In this document: piece by piece, positions 46,124-54,735 of the stretch
Position numbering within the stretch: position 1 is the stretch's first letter
Layout: each line of letters starts with the position of its first letter
DNA from: Brucella rhizosphaerae
Lineage (GTDB): Bacteria; Pseudomonadota; Alphaproteobacteria; Rhizobiales; Rhizobiaceae
Length of the DNA: 64,000 nt
Reading direction: 5' to 3'
Assembly: GCF_002252475.1 (NCBI RefSeq)
Contig: NZ_NNRK01000035.1
Coordinates: forward strand, 62,001 to 126,000
Notes under the pieces: model-generated
What the model was told of the DNA's origin: nothing
The model's database searches: none
The model's input: only the letters and a program-made list of their open reading frames with translations
Program-made: the position numbers and the translations under genes

Positions 46124-46435
46124 TTGCGCAAACAGCGTGAGCGCCAGAGGGCATATCGCGATAGATTGAAAGCCGAACGAAGACCCCCACGTGATGATAT
46201 TACCCGCGTGGTTCTTCATTTTATGATCGTTCGTGCGTCAAAAGATGAAAATCATCACTTTCTTGAGCAGCTCACTGGCTTGATACTCAAGGGTTTAAAA
46301 GGCCAAGGCTTCGATGAGGATGCTTCTCTTGATGTACTGGACGACCTCATTGCCAAGTACGCCGCATCGACTTGGGGTTTTCGCCGCAAGACACATATGC
46401 TGCAAGGGGATGATCTCACTGATAACGGGAAATAG
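46124..46435 (+). CDS. Small protein of unknown function, element-associated
   Basis: A 103-residue protein with a charged N-terminus ('RKQRERQRAYRDRLKAERRPPRDDI'), then a helical region. Small proteins with this 'RQRAYR-RLKAERRPTRDDI' start occur near integrated elements in Rhizobiales; I know no function. The TTG start at 46124 with AGGGAG upstream is tentative; a stop lies in frame at 46100. Confidence 0.55.
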   Translation: MRKQRERQRAYRDRLKAERRPPRDDITRVVLHFMIVRASKDENHHFLEQLTGLILKGLKGQGFDEDASLDVLDDLIAKYAASTWGFRRKTHMLQGDDLTDNGK

Positions 46436-47092
46436 AAGCAAGTTAGCGACGCTTCGTTTTTATCGATCTCTGGAACAATTGCCTTTGGCTTCGATGACAA
46501 ATTTTAGAAACACAGTTTGCGGGTTTGTTTTGTTGTCCCTCCATTACTTCATGAAACGCTGTTTGCAGTTGCCATAGAAAGTCTATGTCTTATCCGAACC
46601 GGTTGAATCTAATGTAGGCTACCTCGGCAGCCGCCATAGGAGATAGCTTCCGAGCGCGAACGAAACGAACGCCACGGAAAAAAGCCAAGCGCTGTCTGAA
46701 AACCAATCACCGATCATAACGTCCCCCAACGTGTATTGCTTAATTAGCACATCGTTGATGATTGGTATCATGCATTTTTGTCGCGTATTCCAATTGAACT
46801 GCTTGAGAGCCAAGGCCTGTGAATAACTTTAAGCTCAGATCTCTGCTAAATGCTAATATGCGTGAAAAGCATGAATTTAATGGCAAAATCCCAGTACACA
46901 CGGCATGGAAAAAAGCCGGTAAGATCCGGGACTTAGATAAAATGGGATGTCGACGACTTTTTTGCTCTTGGATTCTTGCCGGAGAAAAAAGATCCTGCAA
47001 TAGTGACCTTGCCTGATCAATCAGGCGTCTCCATCAGCTGCTCTAACAGCTGATGGAGACTGACTTAGCCTACTGTTTTAGGAGCCAAGCCT
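46436..47092. other. Gene-poor element DNA with a 14-bp hairpin
   Basis: No gene above about 65 codons is credible here. A perfect inverted repeat GTCTCCATCAGCTG (47027-47040) / CAGCTGATGGAGAC (47047-47060) is the main feature; it has no T-run. A 65-codon plus-strand frame (46819-47016) lacks a ribosome site. Confidence 0.6.
46619..46717 (-). CDS. Possible 32-residue single-helix membrane protein
   Basis: ATG 46717 follows GGGGGACGTT at good spacing. The product 'MIGDWFSDSAWLFSVAF...LLWRLPR' is one hydrophobic helix with a basic end. This could be a small membrane protein or chance; there is no family support. Confidence 0.3.
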   Translation of the reverse strand: MIGDWFSDSAWLFSVAFVSFALGSYLLWRLPR

Positions 47093-47179
47093 ATGATCGA
47101 TCTTATCGATATTCATCCGCAATTAAAAGATCCGTTCGCCGGATTTCGTGGTGCCAATTGGCATAAACCGCGGAAATAA
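47093..47179 (+). CDS. Possible 28-residue peptide or gene remnant
   Basis: ATG 47093 is preceded by TTTTAGGAGCCAAGCCT, a strong ribosome site, right after the 47027-47060 hairpin. The product 'MIDLIDIHPQLKDPFAGFRG...' stops at 47179. It may be the leftover start of a lost gene. Confidence 0.3.
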   Translation: MIDLIDIHPQLKDPFAGFRGANWHKPRK

Positions 47180-47439
47180 TTTCTGCTACCAACGCGTTTG
47201 AGACTTACTAAGCGCGAACACATTAATTCTTTTGACTGCAAATAACGCCGTGTGCTTTTGCGCATAACGCTGCGGTTTTCTACCGTCCGCTAAATGACCT
47301 CGCTCCGACGTACTGTTGGGAGGCTGCGAGAAAAATGGTGCGCGTCTAAAATCCTTACTCAAACAAATCTGCACGTGACCACCACGCGCCGAGTGGAGAA
47401 ACTATACCGTTAAAAAATACGATTGGTCATATTGTTTTA

Positions 47440-48246
47440 ATGCAAAATCGGATCCCGCGCCGGCATTTCGGCCGTGAACTCGACGCAACATCCGAACTGT
47501 CGAGATTTTCCTTTGACCTTGGAAAGCTCGACGACATTGAACTTCAGAAGCCGGAGCTTCTTGATCGGATAGCGCGGCAGCTCATTTGGAGTGAAGGTGA
47601 AAAACTCATCAGTTTGATTGAAGAAACTTTATCTCCTTCAGCGGCATATCCCCAAAAGGCATTCTTTTCGTCTGCCCCTGGCATACCGATTTCGCGAGCA
47701 ATAGCTGATCAGCTAGCGGCTGCCTTATTATCAGATCAAAGACCCGATGATGGGCGACGACATTCATTAACTCCAAATTATCTGGGAGGCGGCTTTGCAT
47801 TTGATCTTTTGCTTTATGATCATCAACTCAAGAGATTGCGTTATATTTATCTTGCATATGGTCTTGGGCTTAATCGCCGTGCCATGAACGAGTGGCGGAT
47901 AGAAAGAGGCGTCCTTGCTGGCACTTTACCACCATTAGCTGGGCAATATTTCGGGGTTGAAGTAGAGAACATTGAGTTTGTAATGATCGACCCGATGCTC
48001 GGTGAGACCAAAGTTCCAGAGAGGATCTGGTCTCTGAACGATCTGGATCAGCTAACAGAAATTCCGGGCAGTGCAAAACAAGCACTGGAAATCCAGCTTC
48101 GGCAGAGACAAATGCTTGGGCTGTGGTTTGGCAAAAGTCTTGCAATTGACGAACAAGAACAGTGCAGACAAATCATGTCAATTATCACACGCCTTGCGCT
48201 CGATGAAATGGATCGCGGAAAACCACCCCGTTTTGATACGCTTTAA
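47440..48246 (+). CDS. Protein of unknown function, element-associated
   Basis: A 268-residue protein with no signal peptide and no family that I recognise. Visible points: a segment rich in charged residues ('DLGKLDDIELQKPELLDRIARQLIWSEGEKLI'), then 'NYLGGGFAFDLLLYDHQLKRLRYIYLAYGLG' and 'NIEFVMIDPML'. The ribosome site before ATG 47440 is weak. It stands alone between noncoding stretches inside the presumed element. Confidence 0.6.
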   Translation: MQNRIPRRHFGRELDATSELSRFSFDLGKLDDIELQKPELLDRIARQLIWSEGEKLISLIEETLSPSAAYPQKAFFSSAPGIPISRAIADQLAAALLSDQRPDDGRRHSLTPNYLGGGFAFDLLLYDHQLKRLRYIYLAYGLGLNRRAMNEWRIERGVLAGTLPPLAGQYFGVEVENIEFVMIDPMLGETKVPERIWSLNDLDQLTEIPGSAKQALEIQLRQRQMLGLWFGKSLAIDEQEQCRQIMSIITRLALDEMDRGKPPRFDTL

Positions 48247-48335
48247 CCTTCTCTGATGTAGTGATCAGAGCGGCGGCATGTGCTTAGAGCGCTACCGAAT
48301 CGTATTGGAGCCAGTATGCGCTCGACGCCTAAAAG

Positions 48336-48357
48336 GCTGCGCTGCGAGTAGCGCAGC
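48336..48357. repeat. Hairpin upstream of the DUF6634-like gene
   Basis: Perfect 8-bp stem GCTGCGCT / AGCGCAGC with a 6-base loop. Function unknown. Confidence 0.4.
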
Positions 48358-48446
48358 AAGCAGATGCAATAAAGCAATTGAACAGATCCTCGGGCGCGTT
48401 GCTGCGCACGATTAACCCCACTTGTAAAAAATCAATGGAGCAGTCC

Positions 48447-48770
48447 ATGACGGTCACGATTAAAAATGGAAAAATGAACAGTACAGAACTTGAGCTCGAA
48501 ATCGCCATGCTGAAGTCGCTTGTTGGCGATTTGGAGCGCATATTGCAGGGTGATTACCCCAGTGAACTGGAGTTGAACAGCGCGCCGATTATAACAAATT
48601 GGAAGGTAAGCGGCCGCCCGTCAACTTGTCTTGAGGGTGCGTTGTTTGAACATCCCCGTCTGGGGAATCTCGTGCCCAGTGGGCTCACATCCGAGCTCTG
48701 GCTTCTTGATCTCGACAGGAATTACGCACGCACCTTCAGTCGCTTTTATCGTCTAGGTAAAAAAGCATGA
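48447..48770 (+). CDS. DUF6634-like small protein
   Basis: A 107-residue protein: N-terminal helix 'ELEIAMLKSLVGDLERILQGDYPS', then 'APIITNWKVSGRPSTCLEGALFEHP' and a C-terminal 'LWLLDLDRNYARTFSRFYRLG'. This pattern matches a small family of unknown function found in Rhizobiales mobile regions. ATG 48447 follows TGGAGCAGTCC; the frame upstream lacks such a site. Confidence 0.65.
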   Translation: MTVTIKNGKMNSTELELEIAMLKSLVGDLERILQGDYPSELELNSAPIITNWKVSGRPSTCLEGALFEHPRLGNLVPSGLTSELWLLDLDRNYARTFSRFYRLGKKA

Positions 48771-49020
48771 ACATTACTAAAAAGTAGGGATGGGCGGTGT
48801 GATCAGCGATGATGGTAAGCAATTCAGCTCTAATGAAAATATCTCAATAGCTTATCTGCTCTCTTTAAGTGCATCCAGCCCTGTTAAGCTGAACCTTTTG
48901 ATAGGCTCAGCGTTGCGTAGCTGTTGTGAGCTTCTGTGGCGCAGATGCTAAGTTTCAGCGGGTAACGAGCGCTGCAGCCACAATAGGTGTCGAAGAATTT
49001 TAAATAGGTTGTGGAGGCGT

Positions 49021-49858
49021 ATGAAGTTATGGATCTGGTCTGATACTGACAATGAACTGCAGGATGTGCCGTATCCGAGCCGAGAGCAAGCGCCGGACTG
49101 CGATCTCATTTTAATTGCCGGTGATCTCAACAGTACCCCGGAATTGGCCGAAACGTTAGAGTTTCTCATCCGGCGATATGAGAAGCCTATCGTATACGTT
49201 CCTGGAAACCATGAGTATTATCAGGACATAGATCGGTGGCTGCTGAGTGACCGCCTTCGTTCCATGGAAACGGACCGGCAGATCATCAAGGCAGTTGAAA
49301 CCTTATCGCTCGACTGGCTGAACCGCTTTTATTGCCTTGATGAAGATCAGATAGTAATTGGCTACACTCGGATTATCGGGGCTACCTTGTGGGTCGATTT
49401 TGAAATGAATCTTGCCACACGATCAGATTTACCTCAGCGTACACATGAAGCGCGGGGGTGTCCTACATGACTTCCGGGCGATCTATATGCAAAATGGCAA
49501 GCGTTTTAAGCCTGAATACGTGTTGAATCTTCATCACTCCAATGCGGATTATATACGACGAAAGCTCTCGGAGCCATTTGATGGCAGCACGGTCGTTGTA
49601 ACACATCACATGACGCATCCGGAGTGCACCCCTCCAGCCTATGCGGGAATGAAAGCACACTATCTATTTGCTAGCAGTGACGACGTATTCGGCCATCTTT
49701 TGCATTCTGCTATGGCACCCGAACTATGGATCTGTGGTCACACTCACCACGCTTTTGACATCCGGATTGGGAGAACTCGCATTGTTTGCAATCCCTTTGG
49801 TTATAAGTGGGAGCAGGACAGAAACGGCTGTCGGTGGAAACTTGTCATCGAGGTCTGA
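49021..49858 (+). pseudogene. Calcineurin-like metallophosphoesterase, frameshifted
   Basis: Two overlapping frames make one phosphoesterase. The first (49021-49458) has 'GDLNS' and 'GNHEYY'; the second (to 49858) has 'VTHHMTHP' and 'GHTHHAFD'. They join at a G5 run (49454-49458), where removing one G restores the frame (EARG-VLHDF). The first metal motif is also damaged: 'SDTDNE' has Asp10 (codon GAC, 49048-49050) where the family has His (SDLHNE). ATG 49021 follows TGGAGG. Two lesions make a dead gene likely. The gene type is frequent on integrated elements in this group. Confidence 0.82.
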
Positions 49859-50098
49859 ACTGAGCGTGCGAATGAGTAGCCAATTACCGAATTGAAAGCA
49901 TGTTTCAATGCCTTTTATCGAGCATTCTTACTGTTGACAGACACGAATGCAGCGCAAGGCCCCAAAAGGGCCTTATTCAATGATAACCACGCAGTTGACT
50001 TAGGAGCACTATTTCTTCAATTACGCTATAACACATTGGTAAAAAATATTTGAGAAAGTGGCAGTCGTGACAAATAGAAGATCGGCCCAGATAAGATC

Positions 50099-50950
50099 AT
50101 GAGTACCGACATTTCTGCAGCAAACGCAACCCACGAAGTTGTAATCGCCGAGCCAACAAAAGGTGCAAGGGTTGCTCTTCGTGATATCTCAGAAGCTCTA
50201 TCGAAATATCGATTGGCGTTGATATTCGGATGGCAAGATGTCGCCCAACGATATCGCAGATCCCGTGTAGGGGCTTTCTGGCTAACGTTAAACATGGCCG
50301 TATTTATTGGCGCGCTTGGACTGATATTTGGAACGCTTTTTCAAAGTGAGATGCGCGAGTTTCTGCCGTATCTTTGTGCTGGTGTTATTACGTGGGGCTT
50401 TATCTCAACCTGTTTAAGCGAAGGATGCACGACGTTCACTTCTTCGGATGGGATAATTCTGCAAGTTCGTATGCCCCTATTTACGCACATAATGCGTGCT
50501 ATATGGAGGAACGTAATAATATTTGCACATAATATTGTTATTTTTCCTATTCTTCTTCTGATACTCGGCAAGATGATTAATTTTAATGCACTTTGGGCAA
50601 TTCCTGGATTCCTTCTCTTATGTCTGAACTTATCCTGGATGATGCTCATATTGGCTATTCTTTGCGCCCGGTTCCGCGATATGACACAGGTCGTAACAAA
50701 TATTCTACAGGTACTGTTCTATGCTACACCGATTATGTGGATGGTGAAGATTCTTCCTGATCACGTGTCACGCGCATTTATCGAATTAAACCCGTTTTAT
50801 CATTTTATCGAGCTTGTAAGAGCTCCTCTCTTCGGATCACCTCCATCTTTGCTTGACTGGACCTTTGGTTTTGCATGCGCGATAATTGGTTGGATTGTCG
50901 CAATCGTGTTTTTTGGGCGATATCGTTGGCGCGTAGCGTATTGGTTGTAG
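50099..50950 (+). CDS. wzm: O-antigen/polysaccharide ABC exporter, membrane subunit
   Basis: A 283-residue ABC-2-type permease of the Wzm/RfbD/KpsM kind. An N-terminal cytoplasmic stretch with 'QDVAQRYRRSRVGAFWLTLNMAVFIGALGLIFGTLF' is the family hallmark, followed by six hydrophobic helices and 'LLNPFYHF'-type 'ELNPFYHFIELVRAPLFG'. It flips the finished lipid-linked O-polysaccharide across the inner membrane. It lies four bases from its ATPase gene. The region becomes AT-rich here. Confidence 0.93.
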   Translation: MSTDISAANATHEVVIAEPTKGARVALRDISEALSKYRLALIFGWQDVAQRYRRSRVGAFWLTLNMAVFIGALGLIFGTLFQSEMREFLPYLCAGVITWGFISTCLSEGCTTFTSSDGIILQVRMPLFTHIMRAIWRNVIIFAHNIVIFPILLLILGKMINFNALWAIPGFLLLCLNLSWMMLILAILCARFRDMTQVVTNILQVLFYATPIMWMVKILPDHVSRAFIELNPFYHFIELVRAPLFGSPPSLLDWTFGFACAIIGWIVAIVFFGRYRWRVAYWL

Positions 50951-50953
50951 AAA

Positions 50954-51697
50954 ATGAGTTTAATTCACCTTCAGAATGTTAGCGTCGAGTTTCCAATCTA
51001 TAACTCGACAAGTCGTTCGCTTAAAAATAGAGTCCTTAGCATTGCAACGGGCGGGAAGATTGAAAGACGTAGTGACCGTCTGGTGATTGTTCGTGGTCTT
51101 GACAATATTTCCCTGACTTTCAAGGACGGGGATCGAGTGGGATTGATCGGCCACAATGGATCCGGGAAAACCACGCTACTTCGTGTTTTGTCGGGGATTT
51201 ACACGCCGACACATGGTAGTTCAATCATCAATGGCAATTGCGTTTCGTTGATCAATATTAATCTTGGCATAGACCCAGATGCGACAGGAAAAGAAAATAT
51301 TCGTCTGCGCTCAGCGATGATGGGTATGCCACCTGAGGAAATTGATGAAAAATTTGAACAAATTGCTGATTTTTCAGGTCTTGGCGAATTCTTGGATGTT
51401 CCGTTCCGCACCTACTCTTCGGGAATGCAATTAAGGTTGGCATTTGCGACTTCAACGGCTGTTCGGCCTGAAATCCTGATTATGGATGAATGGCTCTCAA
51501 CCGGCGACGAAGATTTTAAGGAGCGTGCGAATACACGTATGCGCGAGCTAGTTGATTCGACAAAAATACTCATTCTGGCAAGCCATTCAAAAGACTTGAT
51601 GAAAAAGAACTGTAACAGAATAATATGGCTTGAACACGGAAGAGTTAAAATGGATGGCCCAACCGAAGATGTTCTTCAAACTTACTTCGGTGAATGA
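50954..51697 (+). CDS. wzt: O-antigen/polysaccharide ABC exporter, ATPase
   Basis: A 247-residue Wzt-type ATPase. Walker A GHNGSGKTT at 66-74, signature YSSGM at 154-158, Walker B 'ILIMDEW' at 174-180 and 'LSTGDEDF' are typical. It ends without the C-terminal carbohydrate-binding domain of long Wzt proteins. This is usual for exporters that do not read a terminal cap, as in the short Wzt of Brucella. It works with the adjacent Wzm. Confidence 0.94.
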   Translation: MSLIHLQNVSVEFPIYNSTSRSLKNRVLSIATGGKIERRSDRLVIVRGLDNISLTFKDGDRVGLIGHNGSGKTTLLRVLSGIYTPTHGSSIINGNCVSLININLGIDPDATGKENIRLRSAMMGMPPEEIDEKFEQIADFSGLGEFLDVPFRTYSSGMQLRLAFATSTAVRPEILIMDEWLSTGDEDFKERANTRMRELVDSTKILILASHSKDLMKKNCNRIIWLEHGRVKMDGPTEDVLQTYFGE

Positions 51698-51912
51698 CAA
51701 GATCGCGGCTGAGCTTATAAACATCAAAACGAAAAGTAGGTAAGTTAAAGACGCACTACCTCTTTGAGTATTTCCGTTAAAGGCGGAGAATTAGTTTTGT
51801 CCTCTGGAGACTGTATCCTTTGCCCCTATTTAAAGCGGCTTAAGAAGCTAGTTGTTAACACTGGCATCTCCATTGTCTGAGTTTCGTTTCAATTTCAGGA
51901 TGTTGTACAAAT

Positions 51913-53601
51913 ATGCCAAAATTCGCTAGCCTCTTCAGACAGTTGACTAATGCACTGCGCTATCTGGCTCGTGGAGACTTCTCAGGATTGATGAACCGCC
52001 TGAAATGGTACGGACGAGAACACACTCATGTGAAATTGCGTCGACGGCTCGCAAATGGAAATGGTATTGTATGGGGAATTCTTTGTACTCCGCATACGCA
52101 TTTCATTGCTCGCACAATATCCAAGCGTTTGGCATTCCACGGAATCGAGAGTGAAATCACAATGGGCTCTGTTAAGAGCTTTGATCATGATTTTTACGTA
52201 GTTCTCTGCGCCCAAATGTTCAAACATCTTCCCCCAGCAAACAGACGAGTCATATTTCAGCTTGAGCAATCGGTGAATTCACGGTGGTTTACGCAAGAAT
52301 ATATAAAGACGCTCACAAGTTCATTGGGTGTTTTAGAGTATTCTCTGACCAATATCGATTTTCTCTCGCGGAATGGCCTGAAATATCCTAGCATACATTA
52401 TCTGCCTATCGGCGCTTCGCGGGATGAAGCTGTTGAATGCAAGGCCAAGCCCAAAAAATATGATTTTGTATTTTATGGCGATTATTCAAGCAGCGAAAGA
52501 CGACGTAGGTTTCTTGGGAAGCTTCAAGAAAAATATACTGTTAAAATATGTGGCAATTTATTTGGAAGTGAACTTTACGACATTATCAAGGAATCCAAGG
52601 CTGTTATAAATATCCACTACTATGAAGGCGCATTGCTAGAAATGCCGCGGATATGTGAGTGCATTTCTTTGGGCGTCCCTGTGCTCTCCGAAGGAACAGC
52701 CGATCAGGATGAATATCCTGAACTCAAAGGTGCTGTTAAATTCTTCGATGAGGGGTCTATCGATAATATGATGACCTGTGCTTTGGAGATGCTTAACGAT
52801 CTGGAAAGTATGAGCAAGACTATCGAAAAAGCTGTTTCGGTTAGCTCCGACCGTTTCAATTTTATGATGGACCGCTTTCTGGTGGCGATGGGAATCGTTC
52901 CAGCCAATATTATTCTCGAACAGCCGATATACGTGGCTCGTAAAAGTGATTTTTTTGCCCTTTCGTTGCCCGAAACGATAGAGCGGCGCAGGACTATAGC
53001 CCAATCGTTACCAGATGGGTGTGAGTTGTTTGATGGCATACGCCATAGTTTGGGCTGGATTGGCTGTGGAAGCAGTTTCAATGCCTTATCACGCAATGCA
53101 ATGTCGCATGAAGTAGACAGACTAACCGTTATTGAAGATGACGTAGAGCTACCCGAAAATTTCAACAGAATTATTCATGAGATAAATGAGTATCTTGATA
53201 TGCGTAAATCTAGTTGGGATATATTCTCGGGTTTGATGGCGGATGTTCATTCTACCGCGAATATTATCTCTGTTGATCAATTTGGCGGGCGCACTTATGT
53301 TACTATAGACAAGATGACTAGCACCGTATTCAATATATACAACAAAAGTGCGCTAAAAATATTGTCGCAATGGAATCCTCTTAATAACGATTCCGTCACT
53401 AATACTATTGACAGATACTTGGAACGTCATGAAGGTCTTCGGGTGGTAGTGGCCCTACCGTTTATTGCTGGCCATAAGGAAAATGCGACATCCACTCTTT
53501 GGGGCTTTGAGAACGAGCGTTACACTCCAATGATAGCAGAAGCGCAAAGGAGAATTCAATCTATGGTTCAAGAATGGCAAAATACCAATTCCCTGAAATA
53601 A
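51913..53601 (+). CDS. Two-domain glycosyltransferase (GT-B-like plus GT25-like)
   Basis: A 562-residue putative transferase. The N-terminal ~320 residues resemble GT-B proteins of the CgeB type ('FYGDYSSSERRRRFLGKLQEKY', 'VINIHYYEGALLEMPRICECISLGVPVLSEG'). The C-terminal ~220 residues resemble LPS glycosyltransferase family 25: 'FALSLPETIERRRTIAQ', 'RLTVIEDDVELPENF' with an EDDV metal-site motif. The fusion is unusual. ATG 51913 follows AGGATG. AT-rich, and it lies directly downstream of wzt, so it is likely an O-antigen enzyme. Confidence 0.75.
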   Translation: MPKFASLFRQLTNALRYLARGDFSGLMNRLKWYGREHTHVKLRRRLANGNGIVWGILCTPHTHFIARTISKRLAFHGIESEITMGSVKSFDHDFYVVLCAQMFKHLPPANRRVIFQLEQSVNSRWFTQEYIKTLTSSLGVLEYSLTNIDFLSRNGLKYPSIHYLPIGASRDEAVECKAKPKKYDFVFYGDYSSSERRRRFLGKLQEKYTVKICGNLFGSELYDIIKESKAVINIHYYEGALLEMPRICECISLGVPVLSEGTADQDEYPELKGAVKFFDEGSIDNMMTCALEMLNDLESMSKTIEKAVSVSSDRFNFMMDRFLVAMGIVPANIILEQPIYVARKSDFFALSLPETIERRRTIAQSLPDGCELFDGIRHSLGWIGCGSSFNALSRNAMSHEVDRLTVIEDDVELPENFNRIIHEINEYLDMRKSSWDIFSGLMADVHSTANIISVDQFGGRTYVTIDKMTSTVFNIYNKSALKILSQWNPLNNDSVTNTIDRYLERHEGLRVVVALPFIAGHKENATSTLWGFENERYTPMIAEAQRRIQSMVQEWQNTNSLK

Positions 53602-53798
53602 GATAGTCAACGCACTGGATTAATTATATAATTAAGATTTCTCTTATCACGTTGATTGTCAGTCCCTTTAAGTATACTTGGCATTGTATCTCATACACCT
53701 TCAAAGCGTAATGAATCAGACTGGCCTTGAGGACTTGGCATATTTGACAGGTAAAGGTCTTTCAATTAGTGCAATCATAGATTCAAGGAGAACGCGCT

Positions 53799-54707
53799 TT
53801 GTCTAAGCAAACAGTATTGGTGCTGGGTGGTGGTGGCTTTGTAGGCACGCACCTATGCAATCAACTATTAATGGCTGGTTTCAAGGTGCGTTCGTTTGGA
53901 AGAACAGCTTCAAATTTTTTGCATTCTGATATTGAGTTCCATCGCGGAGATTTTTCTGATGTGGAGCAAATTAAGCGAGCGCTAGTTGGGCAAGATTATG
54001 TTTATAATCTAATTCATGGCACCAATCCACCTAAAGTAAATTCCGATATTGCGGGTGATCTTATTCGCACTATTCAACCTACTATTTCGCTATTGGATCA
54101 GTGCGCAGAATCTAATGTAAAGAAAGTTATCTTCGTTAGTTCTGGTGGCACGGTATACGGTGACAATGGTATGGTAGCTTCCCGCGAGAGTGACCCTACA
54201 ATACCGATGAATGCTTATGGAGCGCATAAGCTACTAATTGAAAATTATCTTAGAGTGTTCGCGTATACTAAGCAGCAGGATTATTTGATTCTTAGATTGT
54301 CAAACCCTTATGGTCCATTACAATCAGTGACCAAAGGGGTTGGCCTGATAGCCGCAGTGATTGATGCCATAAAAAGCGGTCGAGCCGTAGACGTATACGG
54401 AGACGGTGAAACTCAAAGAGATTACATTTATATTGGTGATGTGGCCTGCGCGATGGAGGCCGCGATAGCCTATAAAGGCAATCATAAGATTTTCAACATA
54501 GGTAGTGGGGAAGGAAAAAGCGTTAATGAAATTATTACTCTTGTCGAACACTCTATGGGTGTAAAAGCGAAAAGAAACCATCTCCCCGGCAGAACTTTCG
54601 ATGTCAGAAAAAGTATTCTAGATATATCATTAGTAAGAAATGAGTTTGATTGGCATCCAATTGTTGAGCTCGAAGACGGTATAAATCTTACTGTAAATAG
54701 CCTTTAG
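53799..54707 (+). CDS. NAD-dependent sugar epimerase/dehydratase
   Basis: A 302-residue extended SDR of the GalE/RfbD-like type. NAD motif 'VLGGGGFVGTHLC' near residues 7-19, catalytic 'VFVSSGGTVYG' and 'YGAHKLLIENY' (YxxxK). TTG 53799 follows AAGGAGAACGCGC; no ATG gives a similar start. It should make or modify a nucleotide sugar for the cluster. Substrate unknown. Confidence 0.9.
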   Translation: MSKQTVLVLGGGGFVGTHLCNQLLMAGFKVRSFGRTASNFLHSDIEFHRGDFSDVEQIKRALVGQDYVYNLIHGTNPPKVNSDIAGDLIRTIQPTISLLDQCAESNVKKVIFVSSGGTVYGDNGMVASRESDPTIPMNAYGAHKLLIENYLRVFAYTKQQDYLILRLSNPYGPLQSVTKGVGLIAAVIDAIKSGRAVDVYGDGETQRDYIYIGDVACAMEAAIAYKGNHKIFNIGSGEGKSVNEIITLVEHSMGVKAKRNHLPGRTFDVRKSILDISLVRNEFDWHPIVELEDGINLTVNSL

Positions 54708-54735
54708 TATTCACCGTAAGTTCGGATGATTCTTG

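Noticed and set aside
46819-47016. 65-codon plus-strand ORF in the element
   Set aside because: No ribosome site and no recognisable protein; kept only as part of the gene-poor stretch.
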